Shown: positions 1 to 8,945, numbered from the stretch's first letter. The stretch is 21,188 nt of DNA from a bacterium (GCA_024278215.1 JAJRTR010000084.1:1-21188), one strand, 5' to 3'. Numbers and translations: made by a program. Notes: generated by a model from the sequence alone, not told the origin.

Positions 1-41
1 CACCATAAAAACTTCGGCACGTTCGGATTGAGCCCTGTCGC

Positions 42-965
42 TCACGGCGTGTCAGGCGGCATGGGCGGCACATCTGGTGTTGTGACTTCCGGCACTCCCG
101 TCGTCGTGTCCGTAAGATCGTAACCGGCTTCCGCTGCGTTTTCGATAACATCGTTTATCGAATTTTCCATATTGTCATTCACTATTGCATCTATTGCGTC
201 GCCCGAATCACCTGCGCCGGACAGGTCCGCCGAGTCATCGCCGCCGCCTCCGGCGGATGCTCCCAACTCTTCGAGTTCAGCGCTGATTTCCGCGGATATG
301 CTTTCCATTTCCGTCCGCACTTCGGGAGCGACTTCTACAGGTTCAGGCGCGCCCTGCATTCCGGCGGCGACCTCCACCGCCTGGTTTTCTCCCAGCACAA
401 TATCCCCGCTTTCGGCAGAAATGCCGAGCAGCCCCGAAAGCATCGAAAATGACGATGCACCGCCGCGGACATCGACGAGAAACTCCGTGCCGCGCACTCC
501 CGCTATTGCCGTGGGCGTCCTGATGGTGAATGTAGATTCTTTCTTCAGCAGTTTTTTTGCCCGGACGAATGCCTTTCCTTTTAGTATATTCATGGATGTC
601 TTCTCGGACGCTTTTTTCAGCGAAAGTTCGTCGAGTGTCAGGCGGGTAAGTTCAAATACCTTCACAGCGTGGCCCCTGTTCCACACTAGCAGAGCCTGCG
701 AATCGGGGCCGGTCTTCAGTTGCGAGCCCTCGAACAGTTTGTCGCCTTCGCGCGCGGCGGTCCATTCTTCGTCGCCCGCGCCGCGCAACTGCACTTCGCC
801 CTGGATGTTGTGTATGGACGCGACGGGCTTGTCTGCGGCATAACCTGTCCGGATGCAGAAGGAAAGCGCTGCCGTAAAACAGAGTGTAAAAACCAGTGTG
901 GCGATGCCCGGCATCCGGCAAACTGCCGGTGTCTGTATATATGACAACTTCGTTTGATGTCTCAT
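42..965 (-). CDS. FecR-domain secreted/periplasmic protein
   Basis: This is a 307-aa exported protein with a FecR domain. I chose the ATG at 965 because an AAAGGA ribosome site lies about 8 nt upstream; the in-frame ATGs at 974 and 1022 are worse placed, and the latter would overlap the upstream gene. A hydrophobic stretch near the N-terminus (IATLVFTLCFTAALSFCI) acts as a signal peptide or anchor. The mature part begins with a strand-rich segment (GEVQLRGAG), then the FecR core around FTIRTPTAIAGVRGTEF. The last ~90 residues are acidic and Gly/Ser/Asp-rich, then Pro-rich, and look disordered. FecR domains of this kind occur in signalling and cell-surface proteins, often without a nearby TonB receptor, and none is seen here. 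It is the last visible gene of the 6324-42 operon, 46 bp after the large surface protein. The exact role is unknown. Confidence 0.85.
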   Translation of the reverse strand: MRHQTKLSYIQTPAVCRMPGIATLVFTLCFTAALSFCIRTGYAADKPVASIHNIQGEVQLRGAGDEEWTAAREGDKLFEGSQLKTGPDSQALLVWNRGHAVKVFELTRLTLDELSLKKASEKTSMNILKGKAFVRAKKLLKKESTFTIRTPTAIAGVRGTEFLVDVRGGASSFSMLSGLLGISAESGDIVLGENQAVEVAAGMQGAPEPVEVAPEVRTEMESISAEISAELEELGASAGGGGDDSADLSGAGDSGDAIDAIVNDNMENSINDVIENAAEAGYDLTDTTTGVPEVTTPDVPPMPPDTP

Positions 966-1011
966 GGTTACCATCCTTTTCACGGGTATACGGCGCCCGG
1001 AGTTCACGGAC

Positions 1012-4000
1012 TCAACGCGCAAGCTCGATTGTACACTCGGAAGCAGCCTTCAGCATGTAGCCTTTCCATGTTTCGAGCACGTCGCCGGGTTCAATCGCCG
1101 AGTAGCCCGAGCCGGGCACATAACCGAACAGCTTCGCACCGATCCGGCCCGCGGCTATCGCGGCCGGAAGACTCAGCGATTGTCCGCCGCATTCAATAGT
1201 TATATTGTCGCCCCATGTGAGCGCGCTCTCGAACGGATTGCCGATGAGGTTCCAGCCTTTGGCGAGCGGCACAGATACCGTCTGACCGGGCAGCGATGGA
1301 ACACCGTCGATATCTATCTGTGTCGCTTCGTCCGCATATATCCAGTAGCCCAGACCCGACTGGATATCCACGCCCTCTTTCGACGATGCCGAATAGTAGT
1401 TGTTCCCGAAATACTGGAATATATCAGCTACATCCAGATCGTCGCCCAGAAGTGTCAGCGCCTTTGTGATCCGCGGCTCGACAGGCACAGAAATAAGATT
1501 CCAGCCGGGGGCGAGTGTTGTCGACACGGTTTTGAGTTCAGGCAGACGCGCGACGAGCACAACCTGGAAACTGCGTGCGGTGCCGTCGGTGGTGTAAGAA
1601 TATCTTGTCTGTTCGAGCATATTGATTTCGTTGTTGTTGCTCATGTCTGTGAGATAGAGATCGTAGTAACCGCCGAGTTGCGGTAGTTGGCCCCACTCGA
1701 TAAGCATAGTGGTTCCGGATTCATTCGAGTCGACAGAGAAGTCCCAGACCTTGCAGACACCCGCTTTCGCCTCCTTCGGGCAATCCGGGTCAATGCCGAG
1801 GAGGTTGCGGAAATCGAAAGTGTACTTGCCGGGGTGCCTGGTCCATGCGCCGTGTGGGAAGTAGAGAGACGTGCGGTACGCGGAGAAGCCGGCGGGCGGC
1901 TCGAACAGGTCGCTGCCGTCGAACCCGTCGGCGGCATTCGCTGCCAGACCCAGCCGGTTGTCGCGGTCCGCGCTGTGCGCGCCGGTCGCGGAAATGTTTA
2001 TGTTCACGCCCGGTTTGTTTCTTATGATACGCGCCACGCCGTACTGGTTTTCCGAGCCGGGATCGTACACAAGCGACACGCCGCTTTCGTATACATATAG
2101 AAGGTAACCCGTACCGGCCGACATCGCCGTAGCGCTCAGCGCTGTCCAGCCTGTGTCGTCGTGGACGAAGGGTTTCACCGCGATAAGTTCCTGCGTATAA
2201 ACGGCATCTGAATAGCTGTAAGTCGTTCCGTCTTTCTTTACTTTTATATTGCTCCACGTGAAGTCCCAGTTGAAGGGCGGTCCGACCTGGTTCCAGCCCT
2301 GGCCGACCGAATACGCATAGTCCGCCGTGGTATCGACCGGCGCCCCGGTGAGAGAAACCTGCGACGCGCCGTCGAGCGGCTTGATCCAGAAGCCCTGCCC
2401 CGCGCTAAGCGATGAGGGCTTTTCATACTTGCCCATCACGGGATCGTCCTCGTTCGTGGGGTCCCACACGTACACAGTGTAATTGCCCGAGTCGAGCAGT
2501 ATGTTCAGTGAAGTCGCGTCCGGCGTCATCGGCAGCGACAACTGTGTCCAGGTCGACGGCGACACAGTCGCCACGCCTGTTATCTCGTTGCCGGAGATGG
2601 TGAATGTGACCGTGTCCTGTGACGAGTTACCGTGGTCGTCCGAAGCTGTGAGTCTTATCGTGTAGCTGCCGCTGAGGTTGCTCATGTCGATTGTACCGAG
2701 CGTGCCTGCCGAAACAGAAGTGGACGACGAAACCACCTGTTTCCACTTCGCGGGCGCGGATCCTGTTCCATATTCAAGTGTGAATGACGAGAAATTCGTA
2801 TCGGCGGCGGTGCCCGTAACAGTCACGGTGCCGCTTTGAGTCGAGCCGGTCGACGGCGCGGTTATAGTCGCAGTCGGCAACGTGCCGTCGTAGCTGACTG
2901 TCACACTCATGGACGCGGAGTTGCCGGCGGCGTCGGTGGCGATGACAGTGATCGTATTCGAACCGTCGGAAAGCGCCGTCGTCGCGGAATAGCCTGTGCC
3001 GGTCACCGTTGCCTGCGAACCATTGACGATAACTGTCGCGCCGGTCTCCACCGTGCCTGTTACGGAGACGGGAGACGAGTTCGTTTTTGCACCGTCCGCG
3101 GGAGAAGTTATGGTCGGCGAAGGAGAGGACGTGTCGACAGTCAGTCCGTCTGAGGTAACGACCGCGCTGTAAAGCCCCGCCCCGTTTTCGGCCTTGACCG
3201 AGAAATAATACGTCGTGCCGTCGACAAGAGAGAGCGCGGATTCGGTGATGGATAAAGTCGAGCTTGCGACGGAATCCCAGCTTACTACATCCGAAGCGCC
3301 AGCAGTTGTGCCAGCTGAATACCAGTACGCGCTTATGCCCGATTCGGTGTCTGTCGCAGCGGCCCAGTTTGTGGAGAGTGAAGTCGATGCGGAAGAGAAA
3401 TCTATGTCGGCGCTCGTGCCGTCATAGACATAAGCGGGATCGGAAGGAGGTGTAGTGTCCGCGCCGGATGTGGGAGTCGCCGATTGTTCCGACGTATTCG
3501 TGTCTTCGTTTCCGTAACTGTCTTCGGCGCGAACGACAAAGTAATATTTGACATCCTTTGTGAGTCCCGTGACAGAGTAAGTGGTCGTGGCCGACGTGGT
3601 AGCGTTGGCGGTCTCGAAATTCTGGCCGCCTGAATCTGTCGCGTAATAGATGTTGTAGGTGATGGGCGGCGAGTCGTCCGTCGCCTCGGTCCAGTAGAGA
3701 GCGATGCTGTCGCCTGTTTCGGCATCGGTCGCGGAATAGAGGCCGCTGAAGACCGGCGGTGTAGTGTCCGCGCCGGATGTGGGAGTCGCCGATTGTTCCG
3801 ACGTATTCGTGTCTTCGTTGCCGTAGCTATCTTCGGCGCGAACGACAAAGAAATATTTGACATCCTTTGTGAGTCCTGTGACAGAGTAAGTGGTTGTGGC
3901 CGACGTGGTAGCGTTGGCGGTCTCGAAATTCTGGCCGCCGGAGCTTGTCGCGTAATAGATGTTGTAAGTGATGGGCGGCGAGTCGTCCGTCGCCTCGGTC

Positions 4001-4836
4001 CAGTAGAGAGCGATGCTGTCGCCTGTTTCGGCATCGGTCGCGGAATAGAGGCCGCTGAAGACCGGCGGGGTGAGGTCGGCGGCAATAGTGATAGTCGTCG
4101 TAGCGAGAGTTGCCGTTATGTCGGTCGCGCCGTCGCTGCCCAGCATCAGCGTTTTTCTGTTGGTCGTGTAGTCCGTCGAGAAGGTGACGGATGTCGAGCC
4201 TGTCGCCTGCGCGGTGAAGTAGAATGTCGCGACCGTTACTGCCGTGCCGCTGGACGACACCGGCCCGGTCGTCAGGTTCCAGTAGTTCAGGTCGATCGCG
4301 CCGCCAGTGTTATCGACAGTGTTGAAATCAAACAGGTTTTCAAAATTATCTGTGTCGGTAACGTCGGTTACAAGCGTGCCCGTCGCGTCCGTCACCTGGA
4401 GCATCGCGGGGTCGAAGTCGATGAAAGCGTCCAGCGCCAGCGCGCTGTCTCCGTTGTATGTCACCGTGAAGTCGACAGCGAAAGTCTGCCTGTTCTCGAC
4501 AGTTGTGTTGCAGTTCAGCGCGAGTATTGCTATCGGATTCGTCGCGAGCTGATCGGAAATCGAGTCCGTTGCATATTTCCAGAAATCGGGTTTCATAATA
4601 TCTATGTCAATCGCATTTATAGTCTGATCACCGTTGAAATCGGCGTCCGGGTTGTAATTCGGGTCCTCAATTGATGTATTCCAGGCATCGGTGAACGGCC
4701 CGAGGTCGGCGACGTTTATCTGCTCGTTTCCAGTCAGGTCTCCCACAGCATCCAATGCGGCAGCCGGCCTCGCCGTCGCGACGAAAACCACCGTAATTAT
4801 AACCACTGCGATTGCGATCAGGCGCTTGCTGAACAT
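1012..4836 (-). CDS. Large secreted multidomain protein (dockerin-like, cohesin-like, FN3, Ig-like, GWN repeats)
   Basis: This 1274-aa protein has a signal peptide (MFSKRLIAIAVVIITVVFVA, cleavage near AAALD) and a strong ribosome site (AAGGAAGGGAT) before ATG 4836. Domains by eye are: a dockerin-like pair of EF-hand loops at ~30-95, of which DFNGDQTINAID is a textbook calcium loop; a cohesin-like beta domain at ~105-250 (FAVDFTVTYNG, FDPAMLQV); two nearly identical FN3 domains at ~257-359 and 360-462; a diverged third FN3 to ~565; and two bacterial Ig-like domains at ~566-745 (TSPADGAKTNSSPVSVTG). The C-terminal half carries GWNQVGPPF, GWNLISVPV and GWNLIGNPF motifs typical of large surface proteins in poorly studied phyla. 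There is no obvious sorting tail and no catalytic domain is recognised. It is probably a cell-surface or extracellular scaffold or adhesin, exported with the neighbouring barrel protein 27 bp upstream. Confidence 0.85.
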   Translation of the reverse strand: MFSKRLIAIAVVIITVVFVATARPAAALDAVGDLTGNEQINVADLGPFTDAWNTSIEDPNYNPDADFNGDQTINAIDIDIMKPDFWKYATDSISDQLATNPIAILALNCNTTVENRQTFAVDFTVTYNGDSALALDAFIDFDPAMLQVTDATGTLVTDVTDTDNFENLFDFNTVDNTGGAIDLNYWNLTTGPVSSSGTAVTVATFYFTAQATGSTSVTFSTDYTTNRKTLMLGSDGATDITATLATTTITIAADLTPPVFSGLYSATDAETGDSIALYWTEATDDSPPITYNIYYATSSGGQNFETANATTSATTTYSVTGLTKDVKYFFVVRAEDSYGNEDTNTSEQSATPTSGADTTPPVFSGLYSATDAETGDSIALYWTEATDDSPPITYNIYYATDSGGQNFETANATTSATTTYSVTGLTKDVKYYFVVRAEDSYGNEDTNTSEQSATPTSGADTTPPSDPAYVYDGTSADIDFSSASTSLSTNWAAATDTESGISAYWYSAGTTAGASDVVSWDSVASSTLSITESALSLVDGTTYYFSVKAENGAGLYSAVVTSDGLTVDTSSPSPTITSPADGAKTNSSPVSVTGTVETGATVIVNGSQATVTGTGYSATTALSDGSNTITVIATDAAGNSASMSVTVSYDGTLPTATITAPSTGSTQSGTVTVTGTAADTNFSSFTLEYGTGSAPAKWKQVVSSSTSVSAGTLGTIDMSNLSGSYTIRLTASDDHGNSSQDTVTFTISGNEITGVATVSPSTWTQLSLPMTPDATSLNILLDSGNYTVYVWDPTNEDDPVMGKYEKPSSLSAGQGFWIKPLDGASQVSLTGAPVDTTADYAYSVGQGWNQVGPPFNWDFTWSNIKVKKDGTTYSYSDAVYTQELIAVKPFVHDDTGWTALSATAMSAGTGYLLYVYESGVSLVYDPGSENQYGVARIIRNKPGVNINISATGAHSADRDNRLGLAANAADGFDGSDLFEPPAGFSAYRTSLYFPHGAWTRHPGKYTFDFRNLLGIDPDCPKEAKAGVCKVWDFSVDSNESGTTMLIEWGQLPQLGGYYDLYLTDMSNNNEINMLEQTRYSYTTDGTARSFQVVLVARLPELKTVSTTLAPGWNLISVPVEPRITKALTLLGDDLDVADIFQYFGNNYYSASSKEGVDIQSGLGYWIYADEATQIDIDGVPSLPGQTVSVPLAKGWNLIGNPFESALTWGDNITIECGGQSLSLPAAIAAGRIGAKLFGYVPGSGYSAIEPGDVLETWKGYMLKAASECTIELAR
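3451..4068 (-). repeat. Tandem duplication of a 309-bp FN3-encoding unit
   Basis: Two head-to-tail units lie at 3451-3759 and 3760-4068. Each is 309 bp and codes for exactly 103 residues, so the reading frame is kept. By eye they differ at about 11 positions, giving few amino-acid changes (for example ATSSGG against ATDSGG and KYFFVV against KYYFVV). The third FN3 domain just downstream in the protein is clearly diverged, so this duplication is recent. Confidence 0.9.
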
Positions 4837-4863
4837 GGCTGATCCCTTCCTTCTACCGTATTG

Positions 4864-6324
4864 CTAATAAGTTATCGTATAAATGGCGCGGAACACTTCG
4901 TCCCGGTCATCGCCGTTGCCGTACACGCCGTATTCCCTGTCGATGATCCTGTAGCCAAGCGTCACTTTTTCCTGTTTTCTCCAGGGAAGCGTATATTCAA
5001 GAGTATACTGATTGTAAATATGCTCGTCGACATCGAAACTGTAGATGTAATCGTAACCGGCGTTCCACCTGGTTTTGTTTCGCAGGTTCATATAGTAGTC
5101 CAGGCTGATTGTGCCGGATTTGCCTTCGTCGAAATCTTCATCCGTGGCGTAGCTCGCCGCGAGCCGGTAATAGCTGTTTTCGGTCCTGTCGCCCCTCATG
5201 GAAAGAATCCAGTTGTAGGCGAAGAAGAACGAACCGCGCGTGCTGTTGTCATTATTGTCGCTCAGCGGCAACGAATAACTCGCTGATCCGTATTCGGTCG
5301 GTCGATAAAATCTTGTATAGTTTATTCCGACCCTCGTGTTTCTGTAATCATCGTCACGGTCGGTTTCTATCGCGTTGTAAAGCCCGAAAAGCGTTATAAG
5401 GGTTTCATTGTGAATTCGCGTCGAGGACACGACTGCCGTGAACACGCTGTCCACCGAACCGGCATCGCCGTCGTGCGACTCATATCTGAACTGAAGATTG
5501 TTTATGGGACCGTTCCGCTTATTATTTTTTGCCTGCACATCGACCGATTCGCCGGTACTTTTCCCCGACGGAGTATTCGTCTGCACCGCTACCGCCACAG
5601 AGCCGCGCTCAGCTTCGTCACGCCTGCTCCTGCTGCCCGATCTTTTTCGAGACGACGAGCCACCAGCCCGTTTTCCTTCAGACGATTGTCCCGCGCTCGC
5701 GCTCCTGCTGCGCCCGCCGCTTTCAGCTTCGTCCGCATCGCCTGCATCGCCGTCGTCTCCAGCCAGGATTATCGTCTTTTTCTCCTTTTTATGTTTCGCC
5801 GCTGTTTTTCGCGCGGCGTTTCCCGCTTGTTTTTTCTCCGCGCCATTGCCCGCCGCCACGACCATCCCGCCGTGCCTGGGCTCAGCCGGTATGACATTCT
5901 TCACCTTGAGTGTTTTCAGATCGTTTTTTATTTCATCCGGTATCACCTTATATTCGTGCGTGAAATCCACAAGCTCCAGTGTCTTTCCTTCCAGATTCAG
6001 ATTCAACTTTCCTGCGATCACCTTCGCGGTCGAATACGTAGACTTCACTTCCGTAATCTCTATCGTCCCCGCTTCACTGCCCTTGTAGAAAACGCGGTAC
6101 TTCTTTCCCGCCGCAAGCTCGTCCGCAAGTTTCGGATTCTCCGTGTGATATATCAGCACCCGGCCGTCATCCGTCACTATCGCAAAGAACGCCGCCAGAC
6201 CGCTGTACCCGGACGAAGTATCCCAGACGACCGATTGGCCCCGCGCGGCGAACGCGAAAAAAAACACAGCGGCGGACAGGATCGAAAAAAATGCTGAAAT
6301 CCGCCTATTATATTGCCCTGTCAT
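4864..6324 (-). CDS. Predicted outer-membrane beta-barrel protein with basic/acidic linker
   Basis: This 486-aa protein starts best at ATG 6324: AAAGGA lies ~10 nt upstream, and translation from there gives a clean signal peptide (two Arg, then FFSILSAAVFFFAFA, cleavage near ARGQ). Residues ~25-140 form a small soluble domain (WDTSSGYSGLAAFFAIV, LIYHTENPKLAD). Residues ~150-250 are low-complexity Lys/Arg/Glu/Ser. The last ~220 residues alternate polar and aromatic positions (SASYSLPLS, YYRLAASYAT, YTLEYTLPW) and end in YTITY with a terminal aromatic, as expected for an outer-membrane barrel recognised by BAM. It is the first gene of the surface operon. I do not recognise the family. It might anchor or export the large protein encoded 27 bp downstream, which is inference from context. 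Confidence 0.75.
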   Translation of the reverse strand: MTGQYNRRISAFFSILSAAVFFFAFAARGQSVVWDTSSGYSGLAAFFAIVTDDGRVLIYHTENPKLADELAAGKKYRVFYKGSEAGTIEITEVKSTYSTAKVIAGKLNLNLEGKTLELVDFTHEYKVIPDEIKNDLKTLKVKNVIPAEPRHGGMVVAAGNGAEKKQAGNAARKTAAKHKKEKKTIILAGDDGDAGDADEAESGGRSRSASAGQSSEGKRAGGSSSRKRSGSRSRRDEAERGSVAVAVQTNTPSGKSTGESVDVQAKNNKRNGPINNLQFRYESHDGDAGSVDSVFTAVVSSTRIHNETLITLFGLYNAIETDRDDDYRNTRVGINYTRFYRPTEYGSASYSLPLSDNNDNSTRGSFFFAYNWILSMRGDRTENSYYRLAASYATDEDFDEGKSGTISLDYYMNLRNKTRWNAGYDYIYSFDVDEHIYNQYTLEYTLPWRKQEKVTLGYRIIDREYGVYGNGDDRDEVFRAIYTITY

Positions 6325-6357
6325 CAGGTATGCATCCTTTGAAAAATACATACATTA

Positions 6358-6386
6358 ATAATATCAAACAAGTAACCAAAAGACAA
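6358..6386 (-). promoter_or_regulatory. Sigma70-like promoter of the surface operon
   Basis: On the minus strand a -35 box TTGTCT (6386-6381), a 17-bp spacer and a -10 box TATTAT (6363-6358) sit ~34 bp upstream of the chosen start of the barrel gene. The region is AT-rich and lies between divergent genes. No equally clear promoter was seen for the divergent WYL regulator. Confidence 0.55.
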
Positions 6387-6530
6387 TTAAATATTTAACG
6401 TATTCAGAATATTAGAGTGATATTACACGACCTGCTTTGTGTCACGTAAATGTCGCCGGCAGCTTCATTTCCCAAATTGATATAAAATGGTGTAACATTG
6501 AAGGCAACGAACTCAAAGAGAGTGAATAAC

Positions 6531-7490
6531 ATGGGAAAACACCTGCGGCTTGCAAGACTGATCGAGATGATGATCCTCATCAAGTACCATCCCGACTACG
6601 GCCCGAAAAAACTCGCGGAATATTTCGAGATTTCCGAAAAAAGACTGTACGACGATCTCAACGAACTCAATGCTGCTGGCATCCCGATTGTCTATAACGG
6701 AAAAGGCTATTCTTTCCTGAGCCGCTCGCCCATGCCGCCTGTCGAATTCTCTATCGACGAGACACTCGCCCTGTGGCTGCATGTCACCATGATGCGCAAA
6801 CACAGGGAAGACATCTTCACGGGGCCGATCCGGAGCGCGGCGACAAAACTACTTGAGATGCTGCCCGCGGACATCAGCAAGAAACTTTATATGCTCGAAG
6901 GCTCGTTCGCCGACGAATCGCCGCGCATGAATGACAATATGGATAAATTTCTGACCACGATAAACCAATCCGTGATGGACAGGAAAACAATCGGGATAAC
7001 ATATTACACGTTCAGCAGGGACGAAACCACGGACAGGGAAGTTGATCCTTACGGCGTGATCTTCAGGGGCAATTCGTGGTATATGATAGGCTACTGCCAC
7101 AAGCGCGGCGAACCACGCACGTTCCGGATAAACCGGATAAAAAATATCGTAGTCACCTGCAAAGGTTTCGATTACCCGGCGGATTTCTCGATCAGCGATT
7201 ATGTTTCGCAGAGCTGGTCGGTCTTCAGGGGCGAGGAAACGGATGTCGAGATCGAGTTTTCGGCGAAGCTGGCTCCGCTTATCGAGGAACACCAGTGGCG
7301 GCCCGGCCAGAGGATCGTAAAACACGCGACCGGCGGCATAACATTTTACGCGAGTATGCGCGGAACACTTGAGATTCGACGCTGGGTGATGAGCTGGGGA
7401 GAAGGCGTGCGGGTGATAAGGCCGGATTCGCTCCGCGAAGAGATTGCGGCGCACGCCGCCGCGCTCGTGGATGCTCATTCCGGCGAATAG
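6531..7490 (+). CDS. WYL-domain helix-turn-helix transcriptional regulator
   Basis: This 319-aa cytoplasmic regulator starts best at ATG 6531, the usual N-terminus for the family; an upstream in-frame TTG (6498) would add 11 unconvincing residues. Residues 1-60 form a winged HTH (LARLIEMMILIKYHP, KKLAEYFEISEKRLYDDL). A WYL domain follows at ~150-225 with YGVIFRGNSWYMIGYCHKR and FRINRIKNI, and then a WCX-like C-terminal segment (ISDYVSQSWSVF ... RWVMSWGEGVRVI). WYL domains bind ligands, sometimes nucleic acids or nucleotides, and control the HTH. It lies 46 bp before aroA on the same strand and diverges from the surface operon, so it could control either or itself. It is YafY-like; the ligand is unknown. 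Confidence 0.88.
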   Translation: MGKHLRLARLIEMMILIKYHPDYGPKKLAEYFEISEKRLYDDLNELNAAGIPIVYNGKGYSFLSRSPMPPVEFSIDETLALWLHVTMMRKHREDIFTGPIRSAATKLLEMLPADISKKLYMLEGSFADESPRMNDNMDKFLTTINQSVMDRKTIGITYYTFSRDETTDREVDPYGVIFRGNSWYMIGYCHKRGEPRTFRINRIKNIVVTCKGFDYPADFSISDYVSQSWSVFRGEETDVEIEFSAKLAPLIEEHQWRPGQRIVKHATGGITFYASMRGTLEIRRWVMSWGEGVRVIRPDSLREEIAAHAAALVDAHSGE

Positions 7491-7536
7491 GCACCTTGAG
7501 GTCGCACCGACAGCACTATGTACAGGAGCATAACAA

Positions 7537-8817
7537 ATGAGATTCATCGTAAATAAATGCAGCGTCGAAGGCGGCGCGATAGATATCCCCGGCTCGAAAT
7601 CGCATACGATACGGGCACTGTTTTTCGCGACGCTCGCCAACGGCGTCAGCGTGATCGAAAAACCGCTCGCCTCCGCCGATACCGCTTCGGCGATGTATGT
7701 GTGCAAAGCACTGGGCGCGCGAATCGAAGAGCACGGCGACCGCTGGGAAGTCGCGGGCACAGGCGGCGACATACAATGTCCCGAAGACGTGCTCGACGTG
7801 GGCAATTCAGGCACGACGATGCGCCTGGCGCTCGGCGTGGCCGCACTTTGCGGTGGCGGCAGCATTACTCTCACAGGCGACGAACAGATACGGAAGCGGC
7901 CGGTCGCGAACCTTGTGAATGCACTGAATGATCTGGGCGCTGAAGTCTGTTGCGAAAGGGAGAATGGCTGCCCGCCGGTGACCGTCTCGAAACCGCTATC
8001 CGGCGGCAGTACCACACTTGCGGTGCCCACTTCGCAGTACCTGACGAGCCTGCTTATCTGCGCGCCGCTCGCGCCCGCGCCGGTGGAAATCACCGTGACG
8101 CAACTCAATGAAATACCTTATGTCGAGATGACGCTGTGGTGGCTTGACAAACTGGGCGTAAAGTACGAGCGGCGCGGCTTCGACTGGTTCAGGATCGAAG
8201 GCGGGCAGCACTACAGGCCGTTGAAACAGCGTATTCCGGCTGATTTCTCTTCAGCAACATTTTTCGCGGTCGCGGCGGCTGTGTCGGGCATGCGGATCAC
8301 ACTTCGGGGACTCGATATGACGGATGTACAGGGCGACAAAGCTGTGCTGGATTACCTTGCCGCGATGGGCACGCGCGTCGAGACCGTGCAGGGCGGTGTG
8401 CGTGTCGAGGGCGGCCCACTGCGGGGCGGCACATTCGACCTGAACGCCACGCCCGACGCGCTGCCCGCGATGGCTGTCGCGGCGTGCTTCGCCGACGGCG
8501 AAACCCGGCTGGTGAATGTGCCGCAGGCGCGCATGAAGGAGACGGACCGCATAGCCGTGATGACCGCCGAACTGCGAAAAATGGGCGCGCGCGTCGAGGA
8601 ATTGCCCGATGGAATGATCATCAGGAAAAGCGATTTGAGAGGGGCGGTAGTCGATGGACACAGTGACCACCGTGTAGTCATGTCGCTGGCGGTGGCGGGT
8701 ACGGAGGCGGAGGGCCGCACGATCATCGACACGGCGGAATCCGCTGCCGTCACCTTTCCGGGCTTCTTTGATCTGATGAAAACTATCGGCGCGGACATAT
8801 CGAAAGCGGATTTCTGA
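7537..8817 (+). CDS. aroA: 3-phosphoshikimate 1-carboxyvinyltransferase (EPSP synthase)
   Basis: AroA transfers enolpyruvate from PEP to shikimate-3-phosphate, the sixth step of the shikimate pathway to chorismate and aromatic amino acids, in the cytoplasm. The 426-aa length is normal. Family motifs are all present: PGSKSHTIRA near residue 19, VGNSGTTMR near 89, IRKRPV near 114, SQYLTSLL near 167, PADFSSATFF near 235, DALPAMAVAA near 307 and QARMKETDRIAVM near 330. AGGAG lies ~10 nt before the ATG. It follows the WYL regulator by 46 bp, probably in one transcript. No other aromatic pathway gene is in view. Its TGA stop lies inside an 8-bp direct repeat flanking a small inserted element, so the 3' end abuts foreign DNA without losing codons. 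Confidence 0.96.
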   Translation: MRFIVNKCSVEGGAIDIPGSKSHTIRALFFATLANGVSVIEKPLASADTASAMYVCKALGARIEEHGDRWEVAGTGGDIQCPEDVLDVGNSGTTMRLALGVAALCGGGSITLTGDEQIRKRPVANLVNALNDLGAEVCCERENGCPPVTVSKPLSGGSTTLAVPTSQYLTSLLICAPLAPAPVEITVTQLNEIPYVEMTLWWLDKLGVKYERRGFDWFRIEGGQHYRPLKQRIPADFSSATFFAVAAAVSGMRITLRGLDMTDVQGDKAVLDYLAAMGTRVETVQGGVRVEGGPLRGGTFDLNATPDALPAMAVAACFADGETRLVNVPQARMKETDRIAVMTAELRKMGARVEELPDGMIIRKSDLRGAVVDGHSDHRVVMSLAVAGTEAEGRTIIDTAESAAVTFPGFFDLMKTIGADISKADF

Positions 8818-8923
8818 TTAGCCCCAATACCGTTTACTTAAGATGGTATGGGTATCAATATTCGCGAAAATACAGGCTTTTTTACGCATCATTGTTGCTA
8901 AAGTAAACGGTATTGTGATTAGC
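8815..8923. mobile_element. 93-bp mini-element with 15-bp perfect terminal inverted repeats
   Basis: CAATACCGTTTACTT at 8825-8839 is repeated as its exact reverse complement at 8901-8915. The structure is bounded by an 8-bp direct repeat TGATTAGC at 8815-8822 and 8916-8923, with two extra C residues between left repeat and TIR. It has no coding capacity. The layout fits a non-autonomous IS derivative (MITE) with its target duplication. The left direct repeat contains the aroA stop codon. The parent IS is not in the window and I cannot assign a family. Confidence 0.6.
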
Positions 8924-8924
8924 T

Positions 8925-8945
8925 GGATTTCTCACAACGAAATCC
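8925..8945. other. Short hairpin after the mini-element
   Basis: GGATTTC at 8925-8931 pairs with GAAATCC at 8939-8945 around a 7-nt loop. No T-run follows on the plus strand, so this is not a standard intrinsic terminator. It may weakly end aroA transcription or mean nothing. The remaining bases to 9058 hold nothing I can recognise. Confidence 0.25.

Noticed and set aside
1-41. Start of a further minus-strand gene (ATG at 5-3) after the FecR gene
   Set aside because: Only two codons would be in the window and there is no clear ribosome site.
3451-4068. Repeat array resembling CRISPR or satellite DNA
   Set aside because: The 309-bp units are in-frame coding repeats of an FN3 domain within one gene.
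3793-4674. Long plus-strand open frame opposite the large surface protein
   Set aside because: It is a mirror of the real gene: Arg-rich, no known domain, no ribosome site. The same holds for the other long frames opposite 42-6324.
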